Positions 44,281-53,462 are shown, numbered from the stretch's first letter. The stretch is 64,000 bases of DNA from Thermodesulfovibrionales bacterium (GCA_020062545.1 JAGUWD010000009.1:124001-188000); one strand, 5' to 3'. The notes: generated from the letters alone by a model not told the origin. Program-made: numbers and translations.

Positions 44281-45625
44281 CTATAAACCATATCTGATAA
44301 TTGTAGATGACGAGCCCCATTTCAGTGAGTCGCTCCAGATGGCCATTGAAGACACGTTCAAAGTTTCAACGGCACCTTCACTTGGCAGTGCCAGAGAACT
44401 GCTTAAAGAAAAAATACCCGATGCAGTATTGCTTGATATGAAACTGCCGGATGGCAATGGAATCGATTTCCTTCGTGAATTAAAGGTAATAAATCCAATG
44501 CCTGTAGTGATCATTATGACTGCCTATGCTGCCATAGACAATGCTGTTACAGCACTAAAAGAGGGTGCTGTCGATTATTTTACAAAGCCATTGGATATAG
44601 AAAAGCTCAAAAGAGAACTCAATGTGTATCTTGAGAATAAATTCCTCCAAAAAAGGGTAATCATATTAGACAGAGAGATAAAGAAGATTATTCCGCCTTT
44701 TGTAACATCAGGGGCTGGAAAAATGAAAGAGATAGTCGACAAGGTTCCATTGATAGCATCCCTCAATATTCCGGTATTGATAAAAGGAGAAACCGGCACT
44801 GGAAAAGAAAAACTTGCAGAATGGATACATGCCATATCCGGAACAACAAGAGAGATGGTTGCCATCAACTGCTCTGCATTACCAAGAGACATCTTCGAAA
44901 GTGAATTCTTCGGCCATATGAAAGGCGCGTTTTCAGGGGCGGTTGCTTACAAAGAAGGTTTGATAGAGCGGGCTGAAGACAGTACCCTTTTCCTCGATGA
45001 AATCGGAGAGATCCCGGAAGCTGTCCAGGCAAAATTTTTAAGGGTGCTTGAAGACGGTGTCTATTACAAAGTTGGAGATTCAAAGGAACGTAAAATCAGG
45101 TTCAGGCTTATCTCTGCAACAAACAAAGACCTCGCAGATCCTGCGAATAACTTTCGACCCGACCTTTTTTACAGGATCAACGGAATCACCTTTGAACTTC
45201 CCCCGCTGCGAGAGCGCAGAGAGGACATTCCACTGCTTATAACAACATTTATTAAAGAGGCTAATAATACCTACAACAAGAATGTAGAAGGAGTTTCAAC
45301 AAAAGTTAAGGAATATCTTATGAATTATACATGGCCGGGCAATATAAGAGAGCTTAAATGGCTCATTCACAGGGCAGTTGCGATTACTTCAAAAAACCTG
45401 ATCAACATAGACGACCTGTCGATCAGTTCCGAGGTTTTCAAAGACATCCCGGCAGTCACAGACATCGATTATTCAATCCCTTTTCAAGAGGCACAGGAGA
45501 GGCTCGAAAAAAAATATATCAAGAATGCACTCTCAACTGCTAATAATAATAAAACCGAGGCAGCCAGAATCCTTGGCATATCGGTCAGGGTTTTGCATTA
45601 TAAGATAAAAAAATATCGCTTGTAA
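44267..45625 (+). CDS. NtrC-family sigma-54 response regulator
   Basis: 452 residues: receiver domain with phospho-acceptor D57 (VLLDMKLPDGNG) and K107 in YFTKPLD; AAA+ activator domain with Walker A GETGTGKE at 174-181, the sigma-54 contact loop GAFSGA at 220-225 (usual form GAFTGA), Walker B in STLFLDEIGEI; and a Fis-type HTH at the C-terminus (NNKTEAARILGISVRVLHYK). It should activate RpoN-dependent transcription when phosphorylated by the kinase encoded just upstream. The nearest sigma-54 promoter is 113 bp downstream of its stop. Confidence 0.96.
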   Translation: MSNHNYKPYLIIVDDEPHFSESLQMAIEDTFKVSTAPSLGSARELLKEKIPDAVLLDMKLPDGNGIDFLRELKVINPMPVVIIMTAYAAIDNAVTALKEGAVDYFTKPLDIEKLKRELNVYLENKFLQKRVIILDREIKKIIPPFVTSGAGKMKEIVDKVPLIASLNIPVLIKGETGTGKEKLAEWIHAISGTTREMVAINCSALPRDIFESEFFGHMKGAFSGAVAYKEGLIERAEDSTLFLDEIGEIPEAVQAKFLRVLEDGVYYKVGDSKERKIRFRLISATNKDLADPANNFRPDLFYRINGITFELPPLRERREDIPLLITTFIKEANNTYNKNVEGVSTKVKEYLMNYTWPGNIRELKWLIHRAVAITSKNLINIDDLSISSEVFKDIPAVTDIDYSIPFQEAQERLEKKYIKNALSTANNNKTEAARILGISVRVLHYKIKKYRL

Positions 45626-45666
45626 ACAAAATATCGGATTCGCATCAAATGCACCCTATCACCAAT

Positions 45667-45678
45667 AATGTATACATT
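45667..45678. promoter_or_regulatory. Palindrome AATGTATACATT, candidate enhancer site
   Basis: A perfect 12-bp palindrome 60 bp upstream of the -24 element of the sigma-54 promoter. NtrC-type activators bind palindromes roughly 60-150 bp upstream, so it is a candidate site for the adjacent regulator. Confidence 0.45.
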
Positions 45679-45737
45679 TTTTTCACACACCATTAGGCCC
45701 TGCATTATAACCATTTGAAATATATACACTTTGCAGT

Positions 45738-45753
45738 TGGCATAAAACTTGTT
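45738..45753 (+). promoter_or_regulatory. Sigma-54 (-24/-12) promoter of the tatA operon
   Basis: TGGCATAAAACTTGTT matches TGGCACG-N4-TTGCW with the exact spacing: the invariant GG at 45739-45740 and the TTG at 45749-45751. Expected start site near 45764, where an inverted repeat TAGAAC-TTTAT-GTTCTA (45764-45780) begins. Confidence 0.78.
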
Positions 45754-45806
45754 TTTCTAATATAGAACTTTATGTTCTAAAAATGCACTTAAAGGGGGAT
45801 AGAGCT

Positions 45807-46028
45807 ATGTTTGAAGGTTTATTGCAGCCCATGCATCTGCTTGTGATATTGATTATTGTGTTAATAATCTTCGGCCCGGGAAAACTTCCACAGATTGGCG
45901 CAGGTCTCGGCAAAAGCATAAGGGAATTTAAAAAGGCAATGTCGGAAATAGACAAGCCTCAGATAGAAATTGAAGCAAAAGAGAACAAAAAACCAGAACC
46001 TGTACAAGAAGAGAAAAAACCTGTATGA
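45807..46028 (+). CDS. tatA: TatA-family twin-arginine translocase protein
   Basis: 73 residues: a single membrane helix ([20 protein letters not shown], from residue 9), the hinge [20 protein letters not shown] and an amphipathic helix with a charged tail. The ATG at 45807 follows AGGGGGAT; an upstream in-frame ATG at 45783 precedes that site. It is the first gene after the sigma-54 promoter, without tatC nearby. A Tat-signal protein (DUF362, 55472) is encoded 9 kb downstream in the same region. Confidence 0.92.
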   Translation: MFEGLLQPMHLLVILIIVLIIFGPGKLPQIGAGLGKSIREFKKAMSEIDKPQIEIEAKENKKPEPVQEEKKPV

Positions 46029-46765
46029 AGGAGGTAAAAGGCAGCATAACTATGAACCCAAATCCCTTTATTACAATAGACTTTGACGGCACGGTAACGG
46101 ATTTGGATATCACCGATGCCATTATAAAGGAGTTTGCAAAACCAGGATGGGAAGAAGCAGAAAGGCTTTGGGAAGAAGGGGGCATCGGGTCAAGAGAATG
46201 CCTCGCCATGCAGATGTCCCTCATCGATGCGCCGATTGAAAGGCTTTTAGAGTATATACGCGATTTTGCCATAGATGAAAGCTTTATCGGATTTATTGGT
46301 TTTCTAAAAGAATTTCATATCCCCTTCGGCATAATAAGCGATGGATTTCAGGTCGTTATAGAAAGCATCCTCGCAGATGCTGGTCTATATGATATACCTG
46401 TATATGCAAATCGATTAGTTGCAGGCGATGGGGGATTAAAAACTCTTTTCCCTTATGCAAATAAAAGTTGTTCATCCGGAATGTGCAAATGCAAAACCGC
46501 CGGGGGTTTAAGCAATGGACTCCCTATCATACATATCGGCGATGGACGAAGCGATTTCTGCCTTGCTGAAAAAGCAGCGTACGTCTTCTCAAAAAGAAGA
46601 CTCACCGATTACTGCAGAACAAAAGGCATATCGCATTCTGCATTCAATAACTTCAAGGTTATAGAAAGAAGTATGAAAATGCTTCTAAAGCATACGCTTA
46701 TACCCGAAAGGTCACATATATACCAAATCGAGAAGGAACCGAGAATATGGAATCTCGTAAGTTAA
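46025..46765 (+). CDS. HAD-IB phosphatase, MtnX-like
   Basis: 246 residues of the phosphoserine-phosphatase-like HAD group. Motif [11 protein letters not shown] (nucleophile and acid Asp), motif II in GIISDGF, motif III/IV with [10 protein letters not shown]. The cysteine run [12 protein letters not shown] recalls MtnX (methionine salvage phosphatase), but no other salvage genes are here, so the substrate is probably different. The ATG overlaps the tatA stop (ATGA); an internal ATG at 46052 is also possible. Confidence 0.78.
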   Translation: MKEVKGSITMNPNPFITIDFDGTVTDLDITDAIIKEFAKPGWEEAERLWEEGGIGSRECLAMQMSLIDAPIERLLEYIRDFAIDESFIGFIGFLKEFHIPFGIISDGFQVVIESILADAGLYDIPVYANRLVAGDGGLKTLFPYANKSCSSGMCKCKTAGGLSNGLPIIHIGDGRSDFCLAEKAAYVFSKRRLTDYCRTKGISHSAFNNFKVIERSMKMLLKHTLIPERSHIYQIEKEPRIWNLVS

Positions 46766-48129
46766 AAGAAAAGGAACTTTTAGAGCTGGAATCAAAATAT
46801 TGCTCGTACGGCGATACCGTTCATTATCTTGAAAACCCTATAATCTTTGAGAGGTGTGAGGGGTCATGGATCTTCGATATGCAAGGAAGGCCGTATCTGG
46901 ACATGCAGATGTGGTACTCTGCAGTTAACTTCGGATACAGGAATAAAGAGATAGAGGATGCCCATCATCGCCAGATGGCCACACTACCACAGGTTGCATC
47001 CCAATACCTTCATAAAGAAAAGATACTCCTCGCCTCTGCCATTGCAAAGGAAACGGAAAAGAGATTTGGCACAAAGGGGAGAGTCCATTTCAATGTAGGC
47101 GGATCGCAGGCTATCGAGGACAGCCTGAAATTGGTACGCAACTACAAAAAAGGCAGGTCACTGACGTTCGCCTTTATGGGGGGATATCACGGAAGGACCC
47201 TGGCAGCCACGGAGATCACAAGCAGCTTCAGGTACAGAAAGAGATACGGACATTTCGGCAGCAGGGCAACATTTATCCCCTATCCTTACTGCTTCAGATG
47301 CTTTTACGGTAAGAACCTTAAAGACTGCGGGTATGAGTGCATAAAACATTTTGAGAAGCTCTTTGAGACAGAATACTATGGGGTGATAGACAAGAAGGAT
47401 AATGAGGTGGAATACGCTGCCTTTTATATAGAGCCTCTCCAGGCAACAGGAGGCTATATTGTTCCTCCGCCTGAATACTTTAAGAAGCTTTCTGCGGTAC
47501 TTCAGAAATACGGCATTTTGCTTGTGGATGACGAAATACAGATGGGATTTTACAGGACAGGCAAACTCTGGGCAACGGAGCATTTTGGTATTAAGCCAGA
47601 CATTGTTGCATTTGCCAAATCCCTCACCAATGGCCTGAATCCCTTATCCGGCATATGGGCAAAGGAAGATCTCATCAACCCCTTGATATTCCCTCCCGGT
47701 TCCACTCATTCAACATTTTCGAGCAATCCACTGGGGACAGCAGCAGGCCTTGCCACTATGGAATATATCAAGAAAAATAATTTCGAAGAGATTGTGCCGG
47801 GAAAAGGGGAATATATTCTTTCACGGCTGAAGGATTTGCAAAAAAAGCACAAAGTGATAGGGGATGTAGATGGGCTGGGGCTTGCAGTCAGAGTGGAAAT
47901 GACAAAGCCAGACGGTTTTACACCCGACAGGGAACTTACCGACAGGATATTTCAGGAAGGGATGAAGGGCGATATAAAGATTAACAGGAAGAAATTCGGT
48001 CTGGTGCTTGATGTAGGAGGATATTATAAGAATGTCTTCACACTGGCACCAGCATTAACCATCGCATATGCCGAGATAGATCTGTTCATTGAACTTTTTG
48101 AATCACTGCTGAAAAGATGCGGAGTGTAA
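46747..48129 (+). CDS. Class III PLP-dependent aminotransferase
   Basis: 460 residues, similar to 4-aminobutyrate/ornithine/diamine aminotransferases: GGSQAIEDSLKLVRNYKKGR, GGYHGRTLAATEITSSFRYR, the Cys-rich loop YPYCFRCFYGKNLKDCGYEC, the cofactor Asp in LLVDDEIQMGFYRTGK (D262) and the PLP lysine K291 in FAKSLTNGLN. It overlaps the phosphatase gene by 19 bp. The natural amine donor is unknown; diamine- or amino-acid-type substrates are typical of the family. Confidence 0.88.
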   Translation: MESRKLKEKELLELESKYCSYGDTVHYLENPIIFERCEGSWIFDMQGRPYLDMQMWYSAVNFGYRNKEIEDAHHRQMATLPQVASQYLHKEKILLASAIAKETEKRFGTKGRVHFNVGGSQAIEDSLKLVRNYKKGRSLTFAFMGGYHGRTLAATEITSSFRYRKRYGHFGSRATFIPYPYCFRCFYGKNLKDCGYECIKHFEKLFETEYYGVIDKKDNEVEYAAFYIEPLQATGGYIVPPPEYFKKLSAVLQKYGILLVDDEIQMGFYRTGKLWATEHFGIKPDIVAFAKSLTNGLNPLSGIWAKEDLINPLIFPPGSTHSTFSSNPLGTAAGLATMEYIKKNNFEEIVPGKGEYILSRLKDLQKKHKVIGDVDGLGLAVRVEMTKPDGFTPDRELTDRIFQEGMKGDIKINRKKFGLVLDVGGYYKNVFTLAPALTIAYAEIDLFIELFESLLKRCGV

Positions 48130-48150
48130 TTGCGATACATGGAGTAAAAC

Positions 48151-48510
48151 ATGCCGCTTATTAAATGGTTTCCCCTGTTTATAGCAGGAGCAATAATGGA
48201 AAGCACGACACAGCTATGCCTGAAAAAAGGAGCAACAGTCCACAAAGAGATTAGTGGATTTGCATATTATCTCAAACTCATAAAGAATAAATGGGTCATC
48301 GCAGGGATATTGTTCTATTTGATAGAAATGGTCATATGGATAGTGCTGCTTTCATATATTCCACTGTCGATTGCCTTCCCGCTAACCGGGCTTCAGAAAA
48401 TAATCATTGTATTCTTTTCTGTCCTTGTACTGAAGGAAAAAGTCAGCAGATTGGAATGGCTCGGAGTTGGGATCACTGCAATTGGCATAGTAATAATAGG
48501 ACAGACATAG
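48151..48510 (+). CDS. Small four-helix transporter, SMR/EamA type
   Basis: 119 residues with four membrane helices: WFPLFIAGAIMESTTQLCLK carries the conserved Glu-like position in the first helix, then KNKWVIAGILFYLIEMVIWI, VLLSYIPLSIAFPLTGLQKI, and WLGVGITAIGIVIIGQT. SMR proteins work as dimers or as pairs of unlike halves (for example MdtI/MdtJ for spermidine, ArnE/ArnF for aminoarabinose-lipid). A second such gene lies at 53693. Confidence 0.82.
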   Translation: MPLIKWFPLFIAGAIMESTTQLCLKKGATVHKEISGFAYYLKLIKNKWVIAGILFYLIEMVIWIVLLSYIPLSIAFPLTGLQKIIIVFFSVLVLKEKVSRLEWLGVGITAIGIVIIGQT

Positions 48511-48528
48511 GGAAAGGAGGTAGCATCT

Positions 48529-49323
48529 TTGGCAGGCAAAAATGAAATATATTTAGAAGGCGGACAGAATGCCGTGCTTCTAATTCATGGTTTGACCGGG
48601 AGTCCCTTTGAGATGAATTATCTGGCAAAGAGGCTTAATAAGGCAGGTTTTACGGTAAAAGCACCCTGTCTTGCCGGTCATGGCACAACAATAGATGACC
48701 TCAAAAAAACCAGGTGGCAAGACTGGTACAGGACAGTGTCAGAAACCTTTGAAGAATTAAAAAAGAATCATTCGTCTGTTGCTGTCTCCGGATTATGTAT
48801 GGGCGCTGTACTGGCTCTCTATCTTGCCTATAAAGCAGAAGATGATGTATCTGGAATATCTCTTTTTTCTACAACTCTCTTTTATGACGGCTGGAGTTTG
48901 CCGTGGTATAAATTTCTCCTTCCGATAGTCTATTACACACCCCTCCGCTCAATTGCCTCTTACAGAGAGAGGGAGCCTTACGGGATTAAAAACGAAAGGC
49001 TGAGAAGGCAGATTGTAAAAGGCATGAAGGACAGCGCAATTGCCTATTCCAGATTCCCCTGCACCGGTATGTATGAATTATTAAAACTTGTAAGGAATGT
49101 TAAGAAGGTTATTCCCAGAATAACCACGCCTACACTTATACTCCACTCGATAGAAGACGATGTGGCAAGCGTTAAGAATGCGCATTATATTGAAATGCAT
49201 ATAGGCTCTGAAAACGTGCGCAAGGTTTTACTCCACGACTCCTATCACATGATCCCTATAGACAATCAGAGGGAATTGGCAACAGAGGAGACTATCAGGT
49301 TCTTCAAGGAAAATGTTAAATAA
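48529..49323 (+). CDS. Alpha/beta hydrolase with Cys nucleophile
   Basis: 264 residues resembling Est30-type carboxylesterases: oxyanion loop VLLIHGLTGSPFEMNYLAK, LAGHGTTIDDLKKTRWQDWY, nucleophile elbow GLCMG (C90 where esterases have Ser), acid D210 or D211 in HSIEDDVAS and H240 in HDSYHMIPID. A Cys nucleophile is known in dienelactone hydrolases and PHA synthases. The start is TTG at 48529 with AGGAGG 8 nt upstream. It overlaps the next gene by 11 bp. Confidence 0.85.
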   Translation: MAGKNEIYLEGGQNAVLLIHGLTGSPFEMNYLAKRLNKAGFTVKAPCLAGHGTTIDDLKKTRWQDWYRTVSETFEELKKNHSSVAVSGLCMGAVLALYLAYKAEDDVSGISLFSTTLFYDGWSLPWYKFLLPIVYYTPLRSIASYREREPYGIKNERLRRQIVKGMKDSAIAYSRFPCTGMYELLKLVRNVKKVIPRITTPTLILHSIEDDVASVKNAHYIEMHIGSENVRKVLLHDSYHMIPIDNQRELATEETIRFFKENVK

Positions 49324-50254
49324 CCTGGTCTGCTTTTCTCTTATGCTCTTGCTTGTCTTCGTTCCGTACACATTGGTTCATGCGGATGAATTTGTATTCA
49401 AAGCCGGTGCAGGAATACAGGCGATCAATAAAGCCGACAGCCTCTGGGCATATGGAAAAAAGAACATCGAAGGCATTTACAAAAAGCCGCAATCAAAGAC
49501 AATGCTTTTTCCTTTCCCGCTCTTTGATGCCAGATATATCAATAAAAGATTAAACACTGAATACTACATCAGCACTTTGACTGAAGAACCTGGGTCTCTG
49601 TCATTGGGAATCGAAAAGGATTTTGATGACATAAGTTCCATTGACATTTATGGCTTTTATTCCCTCATGTCAAAGGAATGGAAAAACCCTTATTTATTGC
49701 AGAGGGAATCTACAAATGCAAATGAGTATGGCGCAAAAATCACCTATGAAAACATCCTCAGAACACCAATTATCCTTTCATACAGGGTTGCCTTCACAGA
49801 CATATCAAAAGATGAGATAGGCGACATCTATTCAGACCTCAAGAGAAACGGAAGCTCTCACACAGTGAGCCTGGGCTATCAGCAGATGTTTTCCAAAGAA
49901 TTCGGCATTACTCCAGGACTCTCTTATGAGAAGGGCTTATTTAAAGGGAAAAGCAACGGCTATGACAGCTATGAATTATTCCTTGGGTGTAATTACAAAG
50001 ATGAAGTCCTCGACCTGAACGCGAGGCTATCGGCAAAAACCGAACAATTCGACAAAGTCCATCCAATTTTTCAAAAGACAAGGAATGAGAAGACCTATGA
50101 GTTTTCGACCACGGCTACCATATCCTTAAAACCAATCGGGTTTAAAAATTATTCCATCACTGCCGGAGTAGCAGCAAACAGAACCACCGCAAATATCATA
50201 TTTTTTGATAAATACAGTATCGGTGGTTATCTGGGTGCAATGTATCAATTTTAG
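49313..50254 (+). CDS. Outer-membrane beta-barrel-like protein
   Basis: 313 residues: signal peptide (VCFSLMLLLVFVPYTLVHAD, cleavage near 25) and alternating beta-strand pattern to a terminal phenylalanine (GGYLGAMYQF), the usual end of an outer-membrane barrel. Repeated segments with aromatic girdle residues (SLSLGIEKDFDDISSIDIYG, TVSLGYQQMFSKEFG, YELFLGCNYKDE). It recalls DUF2860-like proteins, but this is not certain. It may be the export porin or anchor for the product of the cluster. Confidence 0.7.
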   Translation: MLNNLVCFSLMLLLVFVPYTLVHADEFVFKAGAGIQAINKADSLWAYGKKNIEGIYKKPQSKTMLFPFPLFDARYINKRLNTEYYISTLTEEPGSLSLGIEKDFDDISSIDIYGFYSLMSKEWKNPYLLQRESTNANEYGAKITYENILRTPIILSYRVAFTDISKDEIGDIYSDLKRNGSSHTVSLGYQQMFSKEFGITPGLSYEKGLFKGKSNGYDSYELFLGCNYKDEVLDLNARLSAKTEQFDKVHPIFQKTRNEKTYEFSTTATISLKPIGFKNYSITAGVAANRTTANIIFFDKYSIGGYLGAMYQF

Positions 50255-50275
50255 TTATGCATTCTTTTTTCAATT

Positions 50276-51496
50276 ATGAGCATGTTTAGAGAAATTCCGC
50301 CTACTGCCGGTTTCCCTCTTCATGGGAAGGACTTCCTTCCTATTTTCAGGATAAGGAACCATGGCAAATGTATGGAGGATGATTTTAAAGAATACCTTAA
50401 TGTCTCTTATGCACGGGTGGCCTATTCAGGGACCGCTGCCTTTTACCTGATACTTGAGAGTTTAAAGAAAATATCGTCCAAGCACACGGTTGTTATCCCA
50501 TCTTATATCTGCCCTCTAATCCCTCTGGCAATAAAAAGGGCAGGCCTCGGGATTGAGGTGTGCGATATCAAAAAGGATGACTTTAATTTCAACCTGCAGA
50601 GTCTCGAGGATATATGCAGTAAGAACAGTGATATCCTTGCTGTCGTAGCAGTGCATCTGACAGGCATTCCTGTAGACTTCGATGCCTTAGAAAACATTGC
50701 GAAAAAACATGGCATATTCACCATCGAGGATTGTGCCCAGTCATTAGGTGCAATGTATAAAGGCAAACTGGTTGGGACACTGGGAGACTTTTCCTTCTTC
50801 AGCCTCTGTCGTGGGAAGGGCATAACTACTTATGAAGGGGGTATAATAGTTGCCGGCAGGCAAGAATATGCCGCCGTCATAGACAGCACTATAGAGCAGA
50901 TCGTAAAAAATGATTTCCTATCCGAAGGTATACTGACACTGCTGCTTTTCGGATACTGGATTTTTTACCGGCCACTTTTATTCTGGTTCGTTTTCAGGCT
51001 TCCACAGATCTTCTGGAATTGGAGAGGCGATAAGATAAAAGCAGCCATGGAAGATTTTGATATCGATTTCCCTACGCACAGAATGTCTGCAATAAGACAG
51101 TTGATAGGACATGGACAGTTTCATCGTCTGGAAAAAGAAATAGACAAACAAAGACAAAAAGCAGCCTTTTACATGTCGCGGCTGAAAAAAATTAAAGGCA
51201 TCAAGATAATTAAAGAACATCTGGACAGCAGGGCAACTTATCCTTTTGTGACCCTGATTTTTGACAATCCCGACAAAAGAGAAAGGGCTTTGAAAATCTT
51301 AGGCAATACCGGCTTTGGCGCATCCATTGTGTATGCGATGGCTATTGCCGATTACGGTTATTTAAAACATATAGTTCCGGACAGGAATTGCTCCAATGCC
51401 CGTTATATAACAGATCGGGCATTAACCCTATCAACAAGCACTTTTCTAAAAGATAGGGATCTGAATTCGATTGTGAATATAATAGAAAATTTATAA
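50276..51496 (+). CDS. DegT/DnrJ/EryC1-type aminotransferase with hydrophobic segment
   Basis: 406 residues of the sugar-aminotransferase family. PLP lysine K181 in FSFFSLCRGKGITTYEGG, the phosphate-binding VAYSGTAAFYLILESL, and EDCAQSLGAMYKGKLVGTLG. An unusual hydrophobic stretch at about 219-247 (ILTLLLFGYWIFYRPLLFWF and beyond) sits after the PLP site and may attach the enzyme to the membrane. Such enzymes aminate nucleotide-linked ketosugars; the sugar is unknown. Confidence 0.85.
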   Translation: MSMFREIPPTAGFPLHGKDFLPIFRIRNHGKCMEDDFKEYLNVSYARVAYSGTAAFYLILESLKKISSKHTVVIPSYICPLIPLAIKRAGLGIEVCDIKKDDFNFNLQSLEDICSKNSDILAVVAVHLTGIPVDFDALENIAKKHGIFTIEDCAQSLGAMYKGKLVGTLGDFSFFSLCRGKGITTYEGGIIVAGRQEYAAVIDSTIEQIVKNDFLSEGILTLLLFGYWIFYRPLLFWFVFRLPQIFWNWRGDKIKAAMEDFDIDFPTHRMSAIRQLIGHGQFHRLEKEIDKQRQKAAFYMSRLKKIKGIKIIKEHLDSRATYPFVTLIFDNPDKRERALKILGNTGFGASIVYAMAIADYGYLKHIVPDRNCSNARYITDRALTLSTSTFLKDRDLNSIVNIIENL

Positions 51497-51500
51497 TACA

Positions 51501-52598
51501 ATGCACCCTGAATCTATAGATAAAGACCTGTTGAATCTCCTTGAACCTGAAGGCCTTGTGCATGTATTCATGACCGAGCCTCCTGAAGGCTTTGAACCGG
51601 TATCGCTTGAAGTAAACGGCAAACATGTTCATGGATTTCTGGCAGAGCTTGACCTTTTCACAACTGTCGATGGAAAAGTGAAGGGATTTTATGAAAGGCA
51701 TAAAGGCTTATTGCCAGCCTTCATTAGAAGGCTTTTGAAACCGAGGGTCATTTTCATCGGCACCACTGTTTCAGAATACGCCCTGTTTCCCTATGGTATT
51801 GAGCCAATGACCCTGAAAGACTCTGTGGTTTCAAAACTGAATGAGTCAGGCCTTCGGTTCCTTATTATAAAAGATATACCTTTAGAGTCCTATCTTCTTT
51901 CGGAGGAGGAGAATGAATTTTCGAGACAACTGATTTCCCATCTCAAAAACAACGGCTTCTTCATTTTATACGGCCAGGCGTTGGCATATGTGCCTGTTAA
52001 TTTCAACTCCACCGAAGAATATTTACAGAGGCTTTCACGCTCAAGGAGAAAAGACATAAAGAGGAAACTGCGCTCCTTCTCCGAGATATCCATAGAGCAG
52101 ATTAAAACAGGCACTGATTTTTTCACCGATTCTACCATAGACCTTCTCTATGGGCTGTACCTCAATGTATACAAAAAGAGCGGGATACATTTTGACAAAC
52201 TCGCCCTTTCCTTTTTCAAAAAGGTATTCAGAGACAAAAACAATGGAGGCATTGTCTTCTTATACCGTCATCGAGACAGGATAATCGGATTCAACCTCTG
52301 CTTCATTGTTAGGGATTATTTAGTCGATAAATATGTCGGCTTTCTATATCCAGACTCCCACCGGTTTAACCTGTATTTTACAAGCTGGTTTTACAATCTG
52401 GATTTTTGCATCCGGAATAACCTTAATGCCTTTATTGCAGGCTGGACAGACCCTGAAATAAAATCTTATCTTGGTGCTGAATTCACATACACCTATCATG
52501 CGGTATATATAAAGAATCCCCTTCTGAGGTTTATCCTGAACAGGTTCAAATCTGTTTTTGAATCAGATAAGCATGTTCTTGAAAAATCAAAGAGGTGA
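51501..52598 (+). CDS. FemAB/GNAT-type acyl or aminoacyl transferase
   Basis: 365 residues of the FemAB-like/BioF2-like group, the 'peptidogalycan' type: GFEPVSLEVNGKHVHGFLAE, FNSTEEYLQRLSRSRRKDIK (a charged helix typical of the group), GIVFLYRHRDRIIGFNLCFI, IAGWTDPEIKSYLGAEF. FemAB relatives move amino acids or acyl groups to cell-wall or surface amines. It follows the aminotransferase by 4 bp and converges on the arginase-family gene with a 3-bp gap and no terminator. Confidence 0.8.
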   Translation: MHPESIDKDLLNLLEPEGLVHVFMTEPPEGFEPVSLEVNGKHVHGFLAELDLFTTVDGKVKGFYERHKGLLPAFIRRLLKPRVIFIGTTVSEYALFPYGIEPMTLKDSVVSKLNESGLRFLIIKDIPLESYLLSEEENEFSRQLISHLKNNGFFILYGQALAYVPVNFNSTEEYLQRLSRSRRKDIKRKLRSFSEISIEQIKTGTDFFTDSTIDLLYGLYLNVYKKSGIHFDKLALSFFKKVFRDKNNGGIVFLYRHRDRIIGFNLCFIVRDYLVDKYVGFLYPDSHRFNLYFTSWFYNLDFCIRNNLNAFIAGWTDPEIKSYLGAEFTYTYHAVYIKNPLLRFILNRFKSVFESDKHVLEKSKR

Positions 52599-52601
52599 CC
52601 C

Positions 52602-53462
52602 TCAGGCGCTTATTCCTTTCAGCAAAGACAATATCTTCATATTAAGTTCCCTGTGCTTAAACTGTTCTTTTTCAATATTGGTAGGCATTTGTTCATATCT
52701 ATCAATCAGCCGCATAATTTTTTTCAGGCGACTTTTATAATTATACGAAGATATGTCTCCAACAATATCTGCGGCAATAACAGAGGGAGCTATTTCCTCG
52801 ATACATCTGAGCAGTTCGTTTTCCTGCATTCGCCCCTGATCCCAGCCTGTTCTCAAAGTCTCGCCAGAAAGCACGTCTTTATCTATGGAGAGATAAACAG
52901 GCCCTCTTTTTTTTTGCGCTTCCTCTTTTAAGATTTCAGCAACGCTTTTTTGAGAAGCCCTGATGTCATCTATTCCATTTTCACTCAACAGCCCCATAAG
53001 TTTAGATACAGGAGCCAAACAATAGTATTTCACTTTTCCTGATCTAATAACAGAAAACCTGTTTTGAATTATATTCAATCCTCTTATATCTTTAGAGGCA
53101 ATGCCAAACACAGAGATATTTGTGACATTGGGCAGCTTGCTCGCATGATAGACCCATGAGCCGCAGTGTATACCGGCGGGGAAGAACATATTATCAGGGT
53201 GGTTATCGAACAACACCACATGGAGGCCATCATACGGCATATGCTTTATAAGCAGATAGCTTATATGATGAAAATCGCCGTTTCCAAGGAAAAAGACCCG
53301 ATGCCTTTCAACCGCTTTTTTAATAATACCTTCGAGACCCGTCATATCGCCAAAGCTTGAATAATAGCGCACCCTCTCCTCACAGCCTCTCATATCAAGC
53401 CTCGGTATTTCCTTTGGCAAAGAGACAGAACCGTCAAAGTCGAGTATCAAGGCGTCTTGCAT
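52602..53462 (-). CDS. Arginase/agmatinase-family metallohydrolase
   Basis: 286 residues with ureohydrolase metal motifs in divergent form: GNGDFHHI at 60-67 (usual GGDHS), FDNHPD with D86 and D90 (usual DAHxD), LSIDKDVL with D194 and D196. The usual second acidic residue of SxDxDxxD is replaced by S199. Family members hydrolyse guanidino or formimino compounds. The substrate is unclear. It is the only minus-strand gene inside the 43-56 kb block. Confidence 0.8.
   Translation of the reverse strand: MQDALILDFDGSVSLPKEIPRLDMRGCEERVRYYSSFGDMTGLEGIIKKAVERHRVFFLGNGDFHHISYLLIKHMPYDGLHVVLFDNHPDNMFFPAGIHCGSWVYHASKLPNVTNISVFGIASKDIRGLNIIQNRFSVIRSGKVKYYCLAPVSKLMGLLSENGIDDIRASQKSVAEILKEEAQKKRGPVYLSIDKDVLSGETLRTGWDQGRMQENELLRCIEEIAPSVIAADIVGDISSYNYKSRLKKIMRLIDRYEQMPTNIEKEQFKHRELNMKILSLLKGISA

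Noticed and set aside
45626-45737. A second sigma-54 promoter upstream of the palindrome
   Set aside because: No other GG-N10-GC arrangement with matching flanks was found in this gap.
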